A DNA stretch of 64,000 nt from a virus: positions 1 to 64,000 of the IMG/VR virus record IMGVR_UViG_3300027370_000003. The stretch is one strand, 5' to 3'. The notes below the pieces were generated by a model. It made no database searches and was not told the DNA's origin. It saw only the letters and a list, made by a program, of their open reading frames with translations. Shown here piece by piece: positions 8,008 to 15,709 of the stretch; the first letter of the stretch is position 1, and the number at the start of each line of letters is the position of its first letter. A program made the position numbers and the translations under genes.

Positions 8008-8054
8008 TCCATAGGCGTTGAGTAAAGCATAAAAAGCGTTGACTAGGTGTTGAC
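7991..8054. repeat. Helically phased GCGTTGA repeats between ATPase and transposase genes
   Basis: GCGTTGA occurs at 7994, 8015 and 8036, and GTGTTGA at 8047, giving start spacings of 21, 21 and 11 bp, i.e. two, two and one helical turns on the same face of DNA. They fill the divergent promoter gap and the first copy overlaps the ATPase start region. Likely binding sites for a protein of the element, either the transposase, ATPase or the small basic protein. Confidence 0.75.
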
Positions 8055-8085
8055 ACTAAGCAAAAAGTTCAGTATGCAATGGGGC

Positions 8086-8988
8086 ATGAACAAGCTCCCT
8101 TTAGACAAGCGCGTCCAAATCCTCACGATGCTGGTTGAGGGTTCGTCGATGCGTTCGGTGTCCCGCGTGTGCAGCGTATCGATCAATACGGTCACAAAGC
8201 TACTAGTGGACGCCGGAACAGCCTGTGCGGCCTTCCATGATGAAAGGGTCCGCAACGTCACGGCCAAGGCCGTCCAGTGCGATGAGATTTGGTCGTTCAG
8301 CTATGCCAAGAACAAGAACGTAAAGTTTGCCAAAAGCCCCTCAGAGGGTGCGGGCGACGTGTGGACGTGGACCGCAATTGATGCCGACTCCAAGCTGATC
8401 ATTTCGTGGCACGTCGGCGACCGCAGCCAGCACACCGGCATTTCGTTCATGGGCGACCTTAAGGCCCGTCTCGCTAACCGCGTGCAACTCACCACGGACG
8501 GCCACAAAGCCTATCTGCGGGCCGTGGAAGCGGTCGATTTCGACGCCGACTACGCGATGCTCCAAAAGATTTTCGCGACGGATTACGCTGGCCCTGGCCG
8601 CTATAGCCCGCCTAAGTGCATTGGAGCGATTAAGGAAGCGATCAAAGGCAATCCTGATCCGGCGCTGGTCAATACGTCATTCGCCGAGCGCCAGAACCTG
8701 ACCATGCGGATGGCAATGCGCCGTTTCACGCGGCTGACCAACGCTTTCTCAAAGAAATTCGAGAATCATTGCCACGCGCTGGCGCTATATTTCTTTTGGT
8801 ACAACTGGGTTCGTAATCACAAGACGCTGGGGGTAACTCCCGCGATGGCCGCTGGTCTCGTTCAGGCCCCGATGAAATTCACAGACTTGCTCACAGCAAT
8901 GGACACCGACGAACAGAACCGATTAGCCGAGAAACGTCAGGCAATTATCGATGCGTCAGAGCAATCATCCCCGCCACAATCAAACTGA
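8086..8988 (+). CDS. IS1-family single-frame transposase
   Basis: 300 residues from ATG 8086 (MNKLPLDKRVQIL), the usual start of this group; upstream in-frame starts at 8047 and 8074 lack support. N-terminal helix-turn-helix (GSSMRSVSRVCSVSINTVTK), then a DDE nuclease: CDEIWSF (first D), TTDGHKAYL (second D), and the region NTSFAERQNLTMRM with the catalytic Glu, ending WYNWVRNHKTLGVTPAMAAG. It is full length with all motifs, so the element may be active. The stop codon lies in the right inverted repeat. Confidence 0.92.
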   Translation: MNKLPLDKRVQILTMLVEGSSMRSVSRVCSVSINTVTKLLVDAGTACAAFHDERVRNVTAKAVQCDEIWSFSYAKNKNVKFAKSPSEGAGDVWTWTAIDADSKLIISWHVGDRSQHTGISFMGDLKARLANRVQLTTDGHKAYLRAVEAVDFDADYAMLQKIFATDYAGPGRYSPPKCIGAIKEAIKGNPDPALVNTSFAERQNLTMRMAMRRFTRLTNAFSKKFENHCHALALYFFWYNWVRNHKTLGVTPAMAAGLVQAPMKFTDLLTAMDTDEQNRLAEKRQAIIDASEQSSPPQSN

Positions 8989-8997
8989 GACACTACC
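8973..8997 (-). repeat. Right terminal inverted repeat of the IS1-like element
   Basis: Reverse complement begins GGTAGTGTCTCAGTTTGATT, pairing with the left end. Confidence 0.9.
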
Positions 8998-9005
8998 GGG
9001 GTGTC
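8998..9005. repeat. Target-site duplication, right copy
   Basis: GGGGTGTC, identical to 6043..6050. Confidence 0.9.
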
Positions 9006-9202
9006 CGTGAAGGTCTACGGGCGGCCGATCCCGGCGCTCTACTCCGCGTCGTCCTGGGGCCGGTTCCCGAAGGCGAGTTGCGGGAACGGCCGGGTGGCGG
9101 TCTTTTCGGGCCACGTCGCCTACATCCTGGCCTGCAACGGCGACGGGACGGCGCTGGCCTATGATCCGAACAGCGGGGGCGGCCTGACTCGAGTTCACAC
9201 GA

Positions 9203-10090
9203 TCAGCCTGCCGAGCTTGATTGTTGGTCCGCCGGCGACGCTTTAGGAAATTGCCGGATCATCAGGTCGGGCGGAATCGGCGCCTTGCCCGCCATCTGTT
9301 TCATAAAAGCAGCGACGCCAGCCGACTTGCATTGGGTGATGAGGTAGGCCGCCCATGCCGGGTCCATCGGCCGGTGATGTGGGCCACTCTCGCCTCCGAT
9401 GATGATCCAGTCAGGCTTCGCTGGTCGAAAATAGATTGGTCCTAGCAACGGCTCCATGCTGACGAAGCGCACGGCTGCTGGCGTTTCGCGCAAATACTGC
9501 CAACGTTCGTCGAGCTCATTCTGGCGTTCAGCGGAGATGCCGAACCAGACGTTAGGAAGGGGCCGGTCGATTAAATCATTGACGGTAATCGCGATGCCAT
9601 CCGGATCATCCCAAACGCCGAGCCACACTGCAGCTTGAGCCACGGCGACAGAACGTGACGGCAACGCCGAACAATAATCCCGCATCCGCTCCGCGCGCTT
9701 CGTCAACACCTGGAACGTATGCTGAGGGCACAGCGCCATGACGGCGAGCGCGCGGTCGATCCATTCGTCGGGGATGGATTCGTGGAAAAGATCACCCATC
9801 GAATTGACGAAAATGCGGCGCGGACGCTTCCACGACAGCGGCTTCAGGAAGAGTTTGTCAGGCGCGATTGCGACTTTGCCAGTCCAAACGGCGCCAGACT
9901 TTGAATCCTGCGTCGTCCCGTCATAGTGATTGAGATAATTTGAATTGCTGCCGCCGCTGACATTCATCTTTTGCAGACGCGCCGCCATCTTCATCGCATA
10001 GCAATTGGTGCAGCCGGGAGAAACGATGCTGCAGCCGACGACGGGATTCCATGTCGCGTCTGTCCATTCGATGTTGGATTTATCGGCCAT
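9203..10090 (-). CDS. DUF5131 / phage Gp37-Gp68 family protein
   Basis: 295 residues from the ATG at 10090, which has GGAGGAAAG just upstream. N-terminus SNIEWTDATWNPVVGCSIVS with CTNCYA gives the Cys cluster typical of this family, distantly like radical-SAM proteins; then FVNSMGDLFHE, FQVLTKRAERM, NVWFGISAE and IIIGGESG, all family landmarks. Biochemical role is unknown. It is the last gene of the leftward early operon; its 3' end overlaps, tail to tail, the 3' end of the split gene by 44 bp. Confidence 0.9.
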   Translation of the reverse strand: MADKSNIEWTDATWNPVVGCSIVSPGCTNCYAMKMAARLQKMNVSGGSNSNYLNHYDGTTQDSKSGAVWTGKVAIAPDKLFLKPLSWKRPRRIFVNSMGDLFHESIPDEWIDRALAVMALCPQHTFQVLTKRAERMRDYCSALPSRSVAVAQAAVWLGVWDDPDGIAITVNDLIDRPLPNVWFGISAERQNELDERWQYLRETPAAVRFVSMEPLLGPIYFRPAKPDWIIIGGESGPHHRPMDPAWAAYLITQCKSAGVAAFMKQMAGKAPIPPDLMIRQFPKASPADQQSSSAG

Positions 10091-10232
10091 TCTTTCCTCC
10101 GTTAAGCCGTTTTCTTTTGACCGGCTTCTTGCCCGTCGTCTTCGGCAGCGCCGGGACAGTTGCTTTCGCCGGCTTCTCCGCCTCGCGCATGGCGCGGAGG
10201 GCTGCTTCGCGCGGGCCAATTTGCTTGCTCAT
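10080..10232 (-). CDS. Small basic hypothetical protein (50 aa)
   Basis: Starts at ATG 10232, which overlaps the upstream stop (TCAT on the plus strand). Lys/Arg-rich C-terminus KKPVKRKRLNGG suggests nucleic-acid binding. Overlaps the DUF5131 start by 11 bp. Confidence 0.6.
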   Translation of the reverse strand: MSKQIGPREAALRAMREAEKPAKATVPALPKTTGKKPVKRKRLNGGKNGR

Positions 10233-10408
10233 GTTGGCACCCCACATTTCGGACAGCCATGTAGCCAAGTATCGGCGATCTTTCTTGTTCGCCAGCCGTC
10301 GCGTTTCGCCGCGTCCCATACCTCTTTGAAGTCCGCACTATCGCCGTCGAAGACTTCGGGACAGCTATCGCACTCGATCAGTACCTTGTCGTGCTGCCGA
10401 TCAATCAT
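10229..10408 (-). CDS. Small zinc-ribbon protein
   Basis: 59 residues from ATG 10408 preceded by GGAAGATGCG. CDSC near residue 14 and CPKC at the C-terminus form a likely zinc ribbon; the middle is WDAAKRDGWRTRK. Overlaps genes on both sides by 4 bp, so coupled in the early operon. Confidence 0.7.
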   Translation of the reverse strand: MIDRQHDKVLIECDSCPEVFDGDSADFKEVWDAAKRDGWRTRKIADTWLHGCPKCGVPT

Positions 10409-10941
10409 CGCATCTTCCTTTTCGTCGGCCAGCGGTTTGCGCTCCGGAGTTGGCGCGACGCCCACTTCCGTTTTGGCCGCCTAACCTTGGCGCCCGATTT
10501 GGAAGCGCGCCGTCTTCGCTCCCGCTTGATAAGGACGCGGTCGGGATGCTGGCCGTGTTCGCCGCGCACGTTCGTTTTAATATGGTGGTCGTGCTTCTCC
10601 CGGTAGATCAGATAATCGGGATCATTGGCGTCGGGGATGTAGGTTGGCTTAACCACGGAACTGTATTGAAGCCGCTGGCGCGTTGCGAGCGCCGGATCGT
10701 GATCGAGGCGTAGGTCTTCGACCTTGCAATCCAGCAAAACCGCGAGAGCGTCTAGCTTACTCGCGAGAAGAGCGGCGAGGCCTCCGCGCGGAACGAATAC
10801 ACCGATACCTTTGAGGTAGGCGTCGCTCGGCTTCGGTTTCCATAGCTTGATGACGTCATCCGGCCATAGATCGCCCAACTGCCGAAGGACGACCCGGCAA
10901 CGGACCTCCAGCGGAATGTGCGGGCGGTACAGGCGCGGCAT
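10405..10941 (-). CDS. HNH-like early phage protein
   Basis: 178 residues; start at 10941 is set by a TGATG overlap with the upstream gene. The centre LRLDHDPALATRQR followed by ANDPDYLIYREKHDHHIKT matches a common phage protein of rhizobial phages related to small HNH nucleases (D-H-D and ANDP...K..H..KT pattern), though the zinc Cys pairs are absent. C-terminus is strongly basic. Nuclease activity is a family-level guess. Confidence 0.65.
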   Translation of the reverse strand: MPRLYRPHIPLEVRCRVVLRQLGDLWPDDVIKLWKPKPSDAYLKGIGVFVPRGGLAALLASKLDALAVLLDCKVEDLRLDHDPALATRQRLQYSSVVKPTYIPDANDPDYLIYREKHDHHIKTNVRGEHGQHPDRVLIKRERRRRASKSGAKVRRPKRKWASRQLRSANRWPTKRKMR

Positions 10942-11294
10942 CAGAACGGCACTTCGGAACAATAACCCGATGCGGCCGCGCTCGTTCGCCTGAGGGTCGC
11001 AACCGCCGCGTCAATTCTTTCTTTGCGAAGATATCTGCTCGGATCGCCGATTTCGCGCATCAGAGATTGTGCGGCTCTGTAGAACTCGGCCAACGGCCTT
11101 TCCGCTTCTTCCCGGCGTTCATTCAGCCACTCGACCTGCTCGGTGAGTTTCCGGATCACGATTTTATCTGCGGCCATGATTGCGGCGGCATCTTCCGCCG
11201 CCTTGACCGCTCGTCCCAACTGTTGATCGACCGCGCCGCGCTTGGCGGCCTCGACAATCAGCCTCTCGATCAGTTCCGCTTCGTTGCCAGTCAT
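10941..11294 (-). CDS. Coiled-coil early protein
   Basis: 117 residues from ATG 11294, preceded by TCAACAGGGAGA, the phage-wide extended ribosome-binding sequence and its one clear minus-strand copy. Helical, Ala/Glu/Arg-rich (LTEQVEWLNERREEAERP). Unknown function. Confidence 0.7.
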   Translation of the reverse strand: MTGNEAELIERLIVEAAKRGAVDQQLGRAVKAAEDAAAIMAADKIVIRKLTEQVEWLNERREEAERPLAEFYRAAQSLMREIGDPSRYLRKERIDAAVATLRRTSAAASGYCSEVPF

Positions 11295-11314
11295 TGTCGT
11301 TCTCCCTGTTGAAC

Positions 11315-11644
11315 TCACGTCTCTGCTACTTCCCGCTCGAACTGTTCAAGCGCCTTCCGAATCGTTGGAAACCATCGGCCGCAAACGGCTTCGCAAATCG
11401 TCATTGCATTGCCGGCATCGTAGAAGCCGAACCGGGCTTTCCCTCGGCGCGCGCGGTCGACTTGATCGGTCAATGCCTTCAAAGTGCGACCAGCCTCCGC
11501 CGGCGTTTCCGCGCGGAGGTCGACGGCAATCGCTAGGAGCGCGTCGTAGGTCTCGGACTCCGGCGCGCGCTTCCCTCGGGCCCATCTGAGGTCATCGAGT
11601 AGCCGTTCGACGGCGGCGAGTTTCTGTCGCGTCGTAACCGTCAT
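11315..11644 (-). CDS. Helical hypothetical protein
   Basis: 109 residues; ATG 11644 overlaps the upstream stop (ATGA), another ATG 6 bp upstream is possible. Helical repeats such as KLAAVERLLDDLRWARGK; no motif recognised. Confidence 0.65.
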   Translation of the reverse strand: MTVTTRQKLAAVERLLDDLRWARGKRAPESETYDALLAIAVDLRAETPAEAGRTLKALTDQVDRARRGKARFGFYDAGNAMTICEAVCGRWFPTIRKALEQFEREVAET

Positions 11645-11892
11645 TGCCATGCCCACAATGCCGTTTGCGGCGGCGCATAGTTGCATTCGACCAGCAGAGA
11701 CGCCTCGATGACTGCCGTCAGGCCGCGACCGTTGTTCGTGTCCCATTCGACGTTGTAAAGATGCCATTGCCGATTGAACAAGACGAACGGCTCCTTCGAC
11801 TGGCATTGTGCCAAGGCAGATTCAACGAGAAGCGGATCGAAGGTCTCGATCCTCATCACATTTTGTTGGTCGTATTTCCAACGTACAGTCAT
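11641..11892 (-). CDS. Hypothetical early protein
   Basis: 83 residues from ATG 11892 with GAGG 8 bp upstream. Contains VLFNRQWHLYNVEWDTNNG and one Cys near each end; beta-rich look. Coupled to the following gene by a 4-bp overlap. No family assigned. Confidence 0.65.
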   Translation of the reverse strand: MTVRWKYDQQNVMRIETFDPLLVESALAQCQSKEPFVLFNRQWHLYNVEWDTNNGRGLTAVIEASLLVECNYAPPQTALWAWQ

Positions 11893-11894
11893 TA

Positions 11895-12125
11895 TCAAAC
11901 CTCATCTGGCGCTGGCGGCAGTGGCGTCCAATGCGTGTGATAACCGGGCCATCCGCCAAAGTGTTGCGTATAGGTGTAATTTCGCACGCTATCTCTGATC
12001 GTTATTTCGACGGGGGTTCCTGCGTCGAGAGGTGATCCGACATAGGGCGGTTCGGTGATGGGAAACGTCCACCAAAGAACTGGCCCCATCTCTTCGTGAT
12101 ACTCACTAAGCGGGCGAGCTGTCAT
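11895..12125 (-). CDS. Small conserved phage protein with WWTFPITEPPYVG motif
   Basis: 76 residues; start at 12125 fixed by the ATGA overlap. Motifs GPVLWWTFPITEPPYVGSP and WPGYHTHWTPLPPAP mark a family common in alphaproteobacterial phages and akin to DUF551-type small proteins. Role unknown. Confidence 0.75.
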   Translation of the reverse strand: MTARPLSEYHEEMGPVLWWTFPITEPPYVGSPLDAGTPVEITIRDSVRNYTYTQHFGGWPGYHTHWTPLPPAPDEV

Positions 12126-12508
12126 GGCGGCGTCACGCTCCCGTCGTTGCGGTAAATCATGCCAAGCTCCTGCTCGGTTGGCACCATGATCCCGCAATAG
12201 CCGCCGTCTGCCGAAGCGCGGCATTCGTTTGGCTGTATCGGATGTGTCGGGTCGGGATCAGGAATCATCATCCAACCGGAAGACGTCCAGCGCACGGCGC
12301 CGCGACTCCGAAGAGGCCGGGATTCTGCGCACCCGGCCATCAGCATCGACCCGCCGATGACGAGGTTGAAAACCCGGCGCGCGCCGTCGGAGCCGTCTCG
12401 CGGCTTGCAATCGTCCGGAGACGCGGACCAGACTGCTATCGCTATGAACGCACCGGCGAAGATGCCGAACGCGACGACGCCGAGCCATTCCTTCGTGATT
12501 TTGCTCAT
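12122..12508 (-). CDS. Membrane-anchored hypothetical protein
   Basis: 128 residues, CAGGGAGATC upstream of the ATG. One N-terminal membrane helix (~9-28, GVVAFGIFAGAFIAIAVW) and a second weak hydrophobic stretch around residue 48-60. Five Cys in the soluble part may form disulphides. Coupled at its 3' end. Unknown. Confidence 0.65.
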   Translation of the reverse strand: MSKITKEWLGVVAFGIFAGAFIAIAVWSASPDDCKPRDGSDGARRVFNLVIGGSMLMAGCAESRPLRSRGAVRWTSSGWMMIPDPDPTHPIQPNECRASADGGYCGIMVPTEQELGMIYRNDGSVTPP

Positions 12509-13059
12509 CCCGATCTCCCTGCTTGTCGCTTCAGTTCGCCGCGCGGGACGCCGACCATGCGGTCCAAGAGCTCCAGAACGGCTTGCTTGGATGCCTGAAA
12601 ATCATCTTTGCCCATTGCGGCGGCGGATTGTGATTTAGGCCGGCGCACGATGACCTTCATCCCGACGACTCTGATCCGCGCGTATTCGTTGTCGGTCCTA
12701 ATCCAGCGCGCAAGCCGCTGCGCCTCCTTGGCAGACTCGAAGTCGAACTCGTCCTCGTCGAACCATCCACATTCAATAAGGCACCACTTACGCAGATGTT
12801 CTGGCGTCGGCCAGCGGGCAGCAATCGATTCGGGAAGATTTTGAAACCCCTCATGGATGGCAGCAAAGAATTGCGAGTGACTAGCGCGCGAGCGCGGCTC
12901 AATAGGGACGAGAGGATATTCTTCAAGTTCGTGATATTGTCGCGCTGCAAGACTGGCGTGGTTATTGCGTGGCACCATCGCCATTCGACGGGTCGCTACG
13001 CCATCATCGTCAATGACGTCGACCTTTCTCCAAATGCAAACTACGGGAAAAATTCTCAT
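12505..13059 (-). CDS. Conserved early phage protein (DUF1367-like)
   Basis: 184 residues starting at 13059 in a 4-bp overlap. The core HSQFFAAIHEGFQNLP, then LRKWCLIECGW and IRVVGMKVIVRRPKS, resembles the DUF1367/NinX-like proteins found next to recombination genes in phages; the neighbours here are also recombination genes. Family name given with moderate certainty; function unknown. Confidence 0.7.
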   Translation of the reverse strand: MRIFPVVCIWRKVDVIDDDGVATRRMAMVPRNNHASLAARQYHELEEYPLVPIEPRSRASHSQFFAAIHEGFQNLPESIAARWPTPEHLRKWCLIECGWFDEDEFDFESAKEAQRLARWIRTDNEYARIRVVGMKVIVRRPKSQSAAAMGKDDFQASKQAVLELLDRMVGVPRGELKRQAGRSG

Positions 13060-13604
13060 GACCTCGCAAACTCCCCGGCGAGGCGGATCGCTTCAGCCCG
13101 ATAGGCTGCTGCGGCCTGTTCAGCGGTGTCGAAGGTCCCAACTTGCCGCCATTTGCGATTAAATTGAATAGTCGCGCGGTAGCGGCCGTTCGGTGTAAGG
13201 CTGACGCCCTTAAATCCAGATTGGCTATTTTTATTACACCCTCTGTTCGCACAGTTCTGGATGGTTGTTGCCTGCCGAAGATTGCGCCATTTATTATTTT
13301 CGCCGTCAAGATCGCGATGGTCGACGGTATTGATAGGCCACTCGCCGGTCACGTACAGGATGGCAAGACGATGCTCGAAGAACGGGTAATCGAAAATGCG
13401 AATTACACGGTAGGTCATATCGCTCGGCTGAGCTTTCCAAACGCTTCCCGCTCGTCTTCCGGCATAACGAGTATTCCAGTTTGCGCGCGCCTCCGGCCGA
13501 TAGCGCCAAATCCGCTCGCCGGTCTTTTTCGAGTAGCGAAGGAGCCGCTTTACTATCGCCTGATCGAGGAATGGTTCGCCGGAACCCTTTATCCATGTTC
13601 CCAT
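13056..13604 (-). CDS. HNH endonuclease with AP2-type DNA-binding domain
   Basis: 182 residues; start at 13604 set by TGATG overlap. HNH core: EHRLAILYVTGEWP, VDHRDLDGENNKWRNLR, with the His-Asn-His equivalents visible; C-terminal AP2 domain at ~130-180 (SGFKGVSLTPNGRYRATIQF, GTFDTAEQAAAAYRAEA). This is the layout of free-standing phage homing endonucleases. It sits between YqaJ and the DUF1367-like gene without disturbing the operon coupling. Confidence 0.9.
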   Translation of the reverse strand: MGTWIKGSGEPFLDQAIVKRLLRYSKKTGERIWRYRPEARANWNTRYAGRRAGSVWKAQPSDMTYRVIRIFDYPFFEHRLAILYVTGEWPINTVDHRDLDGENNKWRNLRQATTIQNCANRGCNKNSQSGFKGVSLTPNGRYRATIQFNRKWRQVGTFDTAEQAAAAYRAEAIRLAGEFARS

Positions 13605-14293
13605 CACGCCGCTCCCATCTTTCGGATTTTGGCGACCAGCGCGCGGAGCTCGTAATCGAAAATCTCGACCTGGCGGGCGAGTTCCTGAATGTAGACGCCG
13701 TCGCGCTCGACGCGAAAAACCGGCGTGATTGGCATGTTGCGGTAGAAGATCACGAGGTCGCACCACGCCCGGCCTGTGACCCAGAGCGAGCCCTGCACTT
13801 GGGCGCGATGCTCCGGCGGGAATCCTGCCGCGCCTTTTTCGGCGACGTCGATCATCAACTCTGGGATCATCGTTTTGATTTCCAGGACGCCGTCCTTACC
13901 GATAAATGAATCGGGTGAGCAGCCGACGACGAATGATGCGCCGAGTGGGTTGTGCACGGTGCGCCGGACGAAGCCGATGCGGGAAAGATCGGCGAAGCGA
14001 GTCCGGCTGTACCAATCGCGCGCCTCTGGCTCCATCGCATTGCCGCGGTCCATCGCGGCGTTGCGATAGGTCTCCGCGACCTCCCCTGTCATGATTTCGC
14101 CGGCCAGCCTCCGCATGAGTTTCCGCCGGGTAACGCTTTCTCCGCCGTCCCTTCCGGATGCGAGGATCGTGGCGAAGTTGGAGGCCGTGCAGCAGCCGCG
14201 CCGGATCTCGAACCAATCCAGCGATCCTTGTTCGATCTCGTCGAAGACCTCGACCTCATCAGCCTTGGTCTTGATGGCGGTCGCCTTAGCCAC
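13604..14293 (-). CDS. YqaJ/lambda-type viral exonuclease
   Basis: 229 residues from GTG 14293 with AAGGAG upstream. Motifs of the YqaJ nuclease superfamily: QGSLDWFEIRRGCCTASNF, DRGNAMEPEARDWY, GCSPDSFIG then GVLEIKT (catalytic D...E.K) and HRAQVQGSLWVTG. It should resect double-stranded DNA 5' to 3'. It overlaps by 8 bp the ERF annealing protein upstream; together they form a two-component recombination module for DNA repair and concatemer formation. Confidence 0.92.
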   Translation of the reverse strand: MAKATAIKTKADEVEVFDEIEQGSLDWFEIRRGCCTASNFATILASGRDGGESVTRRKLMRRLAGEIMTGEVAETYRNAAMDRGNAMEPEARDWYSRTRFADLSRIGFVRRTVHNPLGASFVVGCSPDSFIGKDGVLEIKTMIPELMIDVAEKGAAGFPPEHRAQVQGSLWVTGRAWCDLVIFYRNMPITPVFRVERDGVYIQELARQVEIFDYELRALVAKIRKMGAA

Positions 14294-15239
14294 GCTTCAA
14301 CTCCTTCGCTCGCGCGCCGAAATCCTTGCAAGCCTTGACCGCCTCGTCGAAGCGATTAGCCGGCAATTCATGCACGGCGGTAATGCCGTACTTTTCGAGG
14401 AAGGTCGCTGGGCCGACGCCGCACTTGTCGATCTCGGCGAGCAACTCTTTTGCTTGCTGACCGGTGATCGGAGCATTCGGGTCGGCGGCTTCCGATTCGT
14501 CCTTCGCGGCAGCCGCGCCCTTCTTCGGCTTCGGGCCATGTCCGTCGCGATCATCATCGACCTCGGCGTGGCTAATGATATTGAGAAGCTGAATGACCGC
14601 GTACCGCTTCGCGTAGGACAGCGACGAGCCGATGCCCTGGACGTTGTTCTTGCTGCCGGAGTTTTCGAGGGGAACGGCGATGATTGTCTGCTTGACATGG
14701 GTCGCTTTGCCGTACTGCGTCTCGTGCACGCGCGAGAGAGTACCCCGAACAATGACGCCGACGCCGCTTGGGTTAGGCTCCGAAACGACCATCAGCGCGA
14801 ACTTGTACTTCTTCAGGATTGGCTTGATGACGCGCATGATCTCGTCGTATTTTGCGTAGGGCGTGCTTTGCCCGCGCGAGCCGACCTTGGCCGCGATCTC
14901 GATTCGGCCGGTCGCGCTGATGCTCGGCAACTCCTCCTGCATGTCGATGTAGGCCTCGGTGAAGGCGACCTCCGCCTCCTCGGCCTTCATCTTGTCGACC
15001 ATGTCGGACAGGGCTTTCATCTTTTCCGGATTGCACGCCGGATCGGAAGCCGCCTGTGCGAAGGCGATGAGAAGGTTCGTCGGCCGCGGCTCGAACTTGG
15101 CGACGTTCGTTCCCGTCTCGGTTATCGGCACCTTGCGCGGCTTGGCGACCGCCTTCCCGGCGGCGGCCTGCTCCGCCGTCGGCGGCGCGGTGAAGAGTTC
15201 GGCGTCTTGGGCCTTCGGTTTCGTCGTCGTCTTAGCCAT
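14286..15239 (-). CDS. erf: ERF-family single-strand annealing recombinase
   Basis: 317 residues from ATG 15239 (AGAGG 9 bp upstream; an in-frame ATG at 15260 lacks a site). ERF core at ~100-220: FTEAYIDMQEELPSI, YAKYDEIMRVIKPILKKYKF, then GSSLSYAKRYAVIQLLNI, the family signature. N- and C-terminal extensions are Lys/Ala-rich. It anneals complementary strands made by the neighbouring YqaJ exonuclease. Confidence 0.92.
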   Translation of the reverse strand: MAKTTTKPKAQDAELFTAPPTAEQAAAGKAVAKPRKVPITETGTNVAKFEPRPTNLLIAFAQAASDPACNPEKMKALSDMVDKMKAEEAEVAFTEAYIDMQEELPSISATGRIEIAAKVGSRGQSTPYAKYDEIMRVIKPILKKYKFALMVVSEPNPSGVGVIVRGTLSRVHETQYGKATHVKQTIIAVPLENSGSKNNVQGIGSSLSYAKRYAVIQLLNIISHAEVDDDRDGHGPKPKKGAAAAKDESEAADPNAPITGQQAKELLAEIDKCGVGPATFLEKYGITAVHELPANRFDEAVKACKDFGARAKELKRG

Positions 15240-15411
15240 CGGATTTTTCCTCTCGGTCATGGGTTAATTCGATGAAAGCGAAACGGCGAACGAATGTCTC
15301 GAACTGTTCCGCCGTAAAGACGAGGTCACCACACTTCCGCCCGTCGACAAAAAGGCGGCAGTTGATCGACCCGTCCAACTTCGTCGTATGGTGCAAATCA
15401 AAGATCATCAT
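15232..15411 (-). CDS. Small hypothetical protein (58-59 aa)
   Basis: Begins MIFDLHHTTKLDGS (two adjacent ATGs, 15411 and 15408) and ends TAA overlapping the ERF start codon region, so coupled. Acidic/hydrophobic mix with LVFTAEQFETFVRR. Overlaps the HIRAN gene stop by 14 bp. No family known. Confidence 0.65.
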   Translation of the reverse strand: MMIFDLHHTTKLDGSINCRLFVDGRKCGDLVFTAEQFETFVRRFAFIELTHDREEKSDG

Positions 15412-15709
15412 TAATTTCCACCATCGGCTGACGTCCGCCGTTGATCGCCAGCTTGCAGAATAGGCCGCTCGACATCGCGGCGCGGAAGTCCGGACTCTGA
15501 TCCATGCGGTGGGAGATTTTCTGGTTCTGGTCTTTCTTCAAGAATCCGATGTGCACGTCGCGCGCCCAGACCTGGACGCAGCGGGAATCGTATTGATTTG
15601 TCGGTTCGCGAATCAGCGCTAGCGGCTCACCGTTCGGGAGCGACGCGAGCATGTCCATTGCCTCCCGGCCGCGGAACTTGGTGCCGACAAGGGCGACGAG
15701 AGTCTTCAT
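15398..15709 (-). CDS. HIRAN-domain protein
   Basis: 103 residues; ATG 15709 overlaps the upstream stop. HIRAN core LALIREPTNQYDSRCVQVWA followed by IGFLKK. HIRAN domains bind DNA 3' ends or damaged/stalled-fork DNA and are often solitary in phages next to recombination genes, as here. Confidence 0.85.
   Translation of the reverse strand: MKTLVALVGTKFRGREAMDMLASLPNGEPLALIREPTNQYDSRCVQVWARDVHIGFLKKDQNQKISHRMDQSPDFRAAMSSGLFCKLAINGGRQPMVEINDDL

Larger units (their letters stand above)
6051..8997 (+). mobile_element. IS1-like transposon with cargo genes (2,947 bp)
   Basis: Bounded by 25-bp inverted repeats with one mismatch (ends GGTGGTG and GGTAGTG, fitting the GGnnnTG consensus of IS1-family ends) and an 8-bp direct duplication. 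It carries a transposase (8086..8988, whose stop lies in the right repeat), an AAA+ ATPase (6718..8007), a small basic protein (6510..6758) and a membrane protein (6108..6464). It is far larger than a minimal IS1 and resembles the larger archaeal/bacterial IS1 subgroup that carries passengers. Cargo genes use more A/T than the phage genes on both sides, indicating a different origin. Confidence 0.9.
5773..9246 (+). pseudogene. Secreted Cys-rich papain-like-looking phage protein, split by an IS1-like element
   Basis: The 5' part is 5773..6050 and the 3' part 9006..9246. Removing the element and one copy of the 8-bp duplication joins them in frame: GCGVSV continues to KVYGRPIPALYSASSWG, giving a 172-residue protein ending at 9246. 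It has a signal peptide (MKAALLAILLAMSITGPAEA) and a C-terminal domain CPRTLFCGCGVSV...SGHVAYILA...YDPNSGG, which I recognise as a widespread alphaproteobacterial secreted domain; a Cys followed later by a His and Asp suggests a CHAP/NlpC-like fold, unproven. The uninterrupted remnant 5773..6084 would still make a 103-residue truncated protein that ends inside the element. Insertion looks recent, as both halves have no other damage. Confidence 0.85.

Noticed and set aside
14091-15275. 394-codon open frame on the plus strand over YqaJ and ERF
   Set aside because: Shadow frame of low-complexity Arg/Leu sequence; the minus-strand proteins carry clear family motifs.
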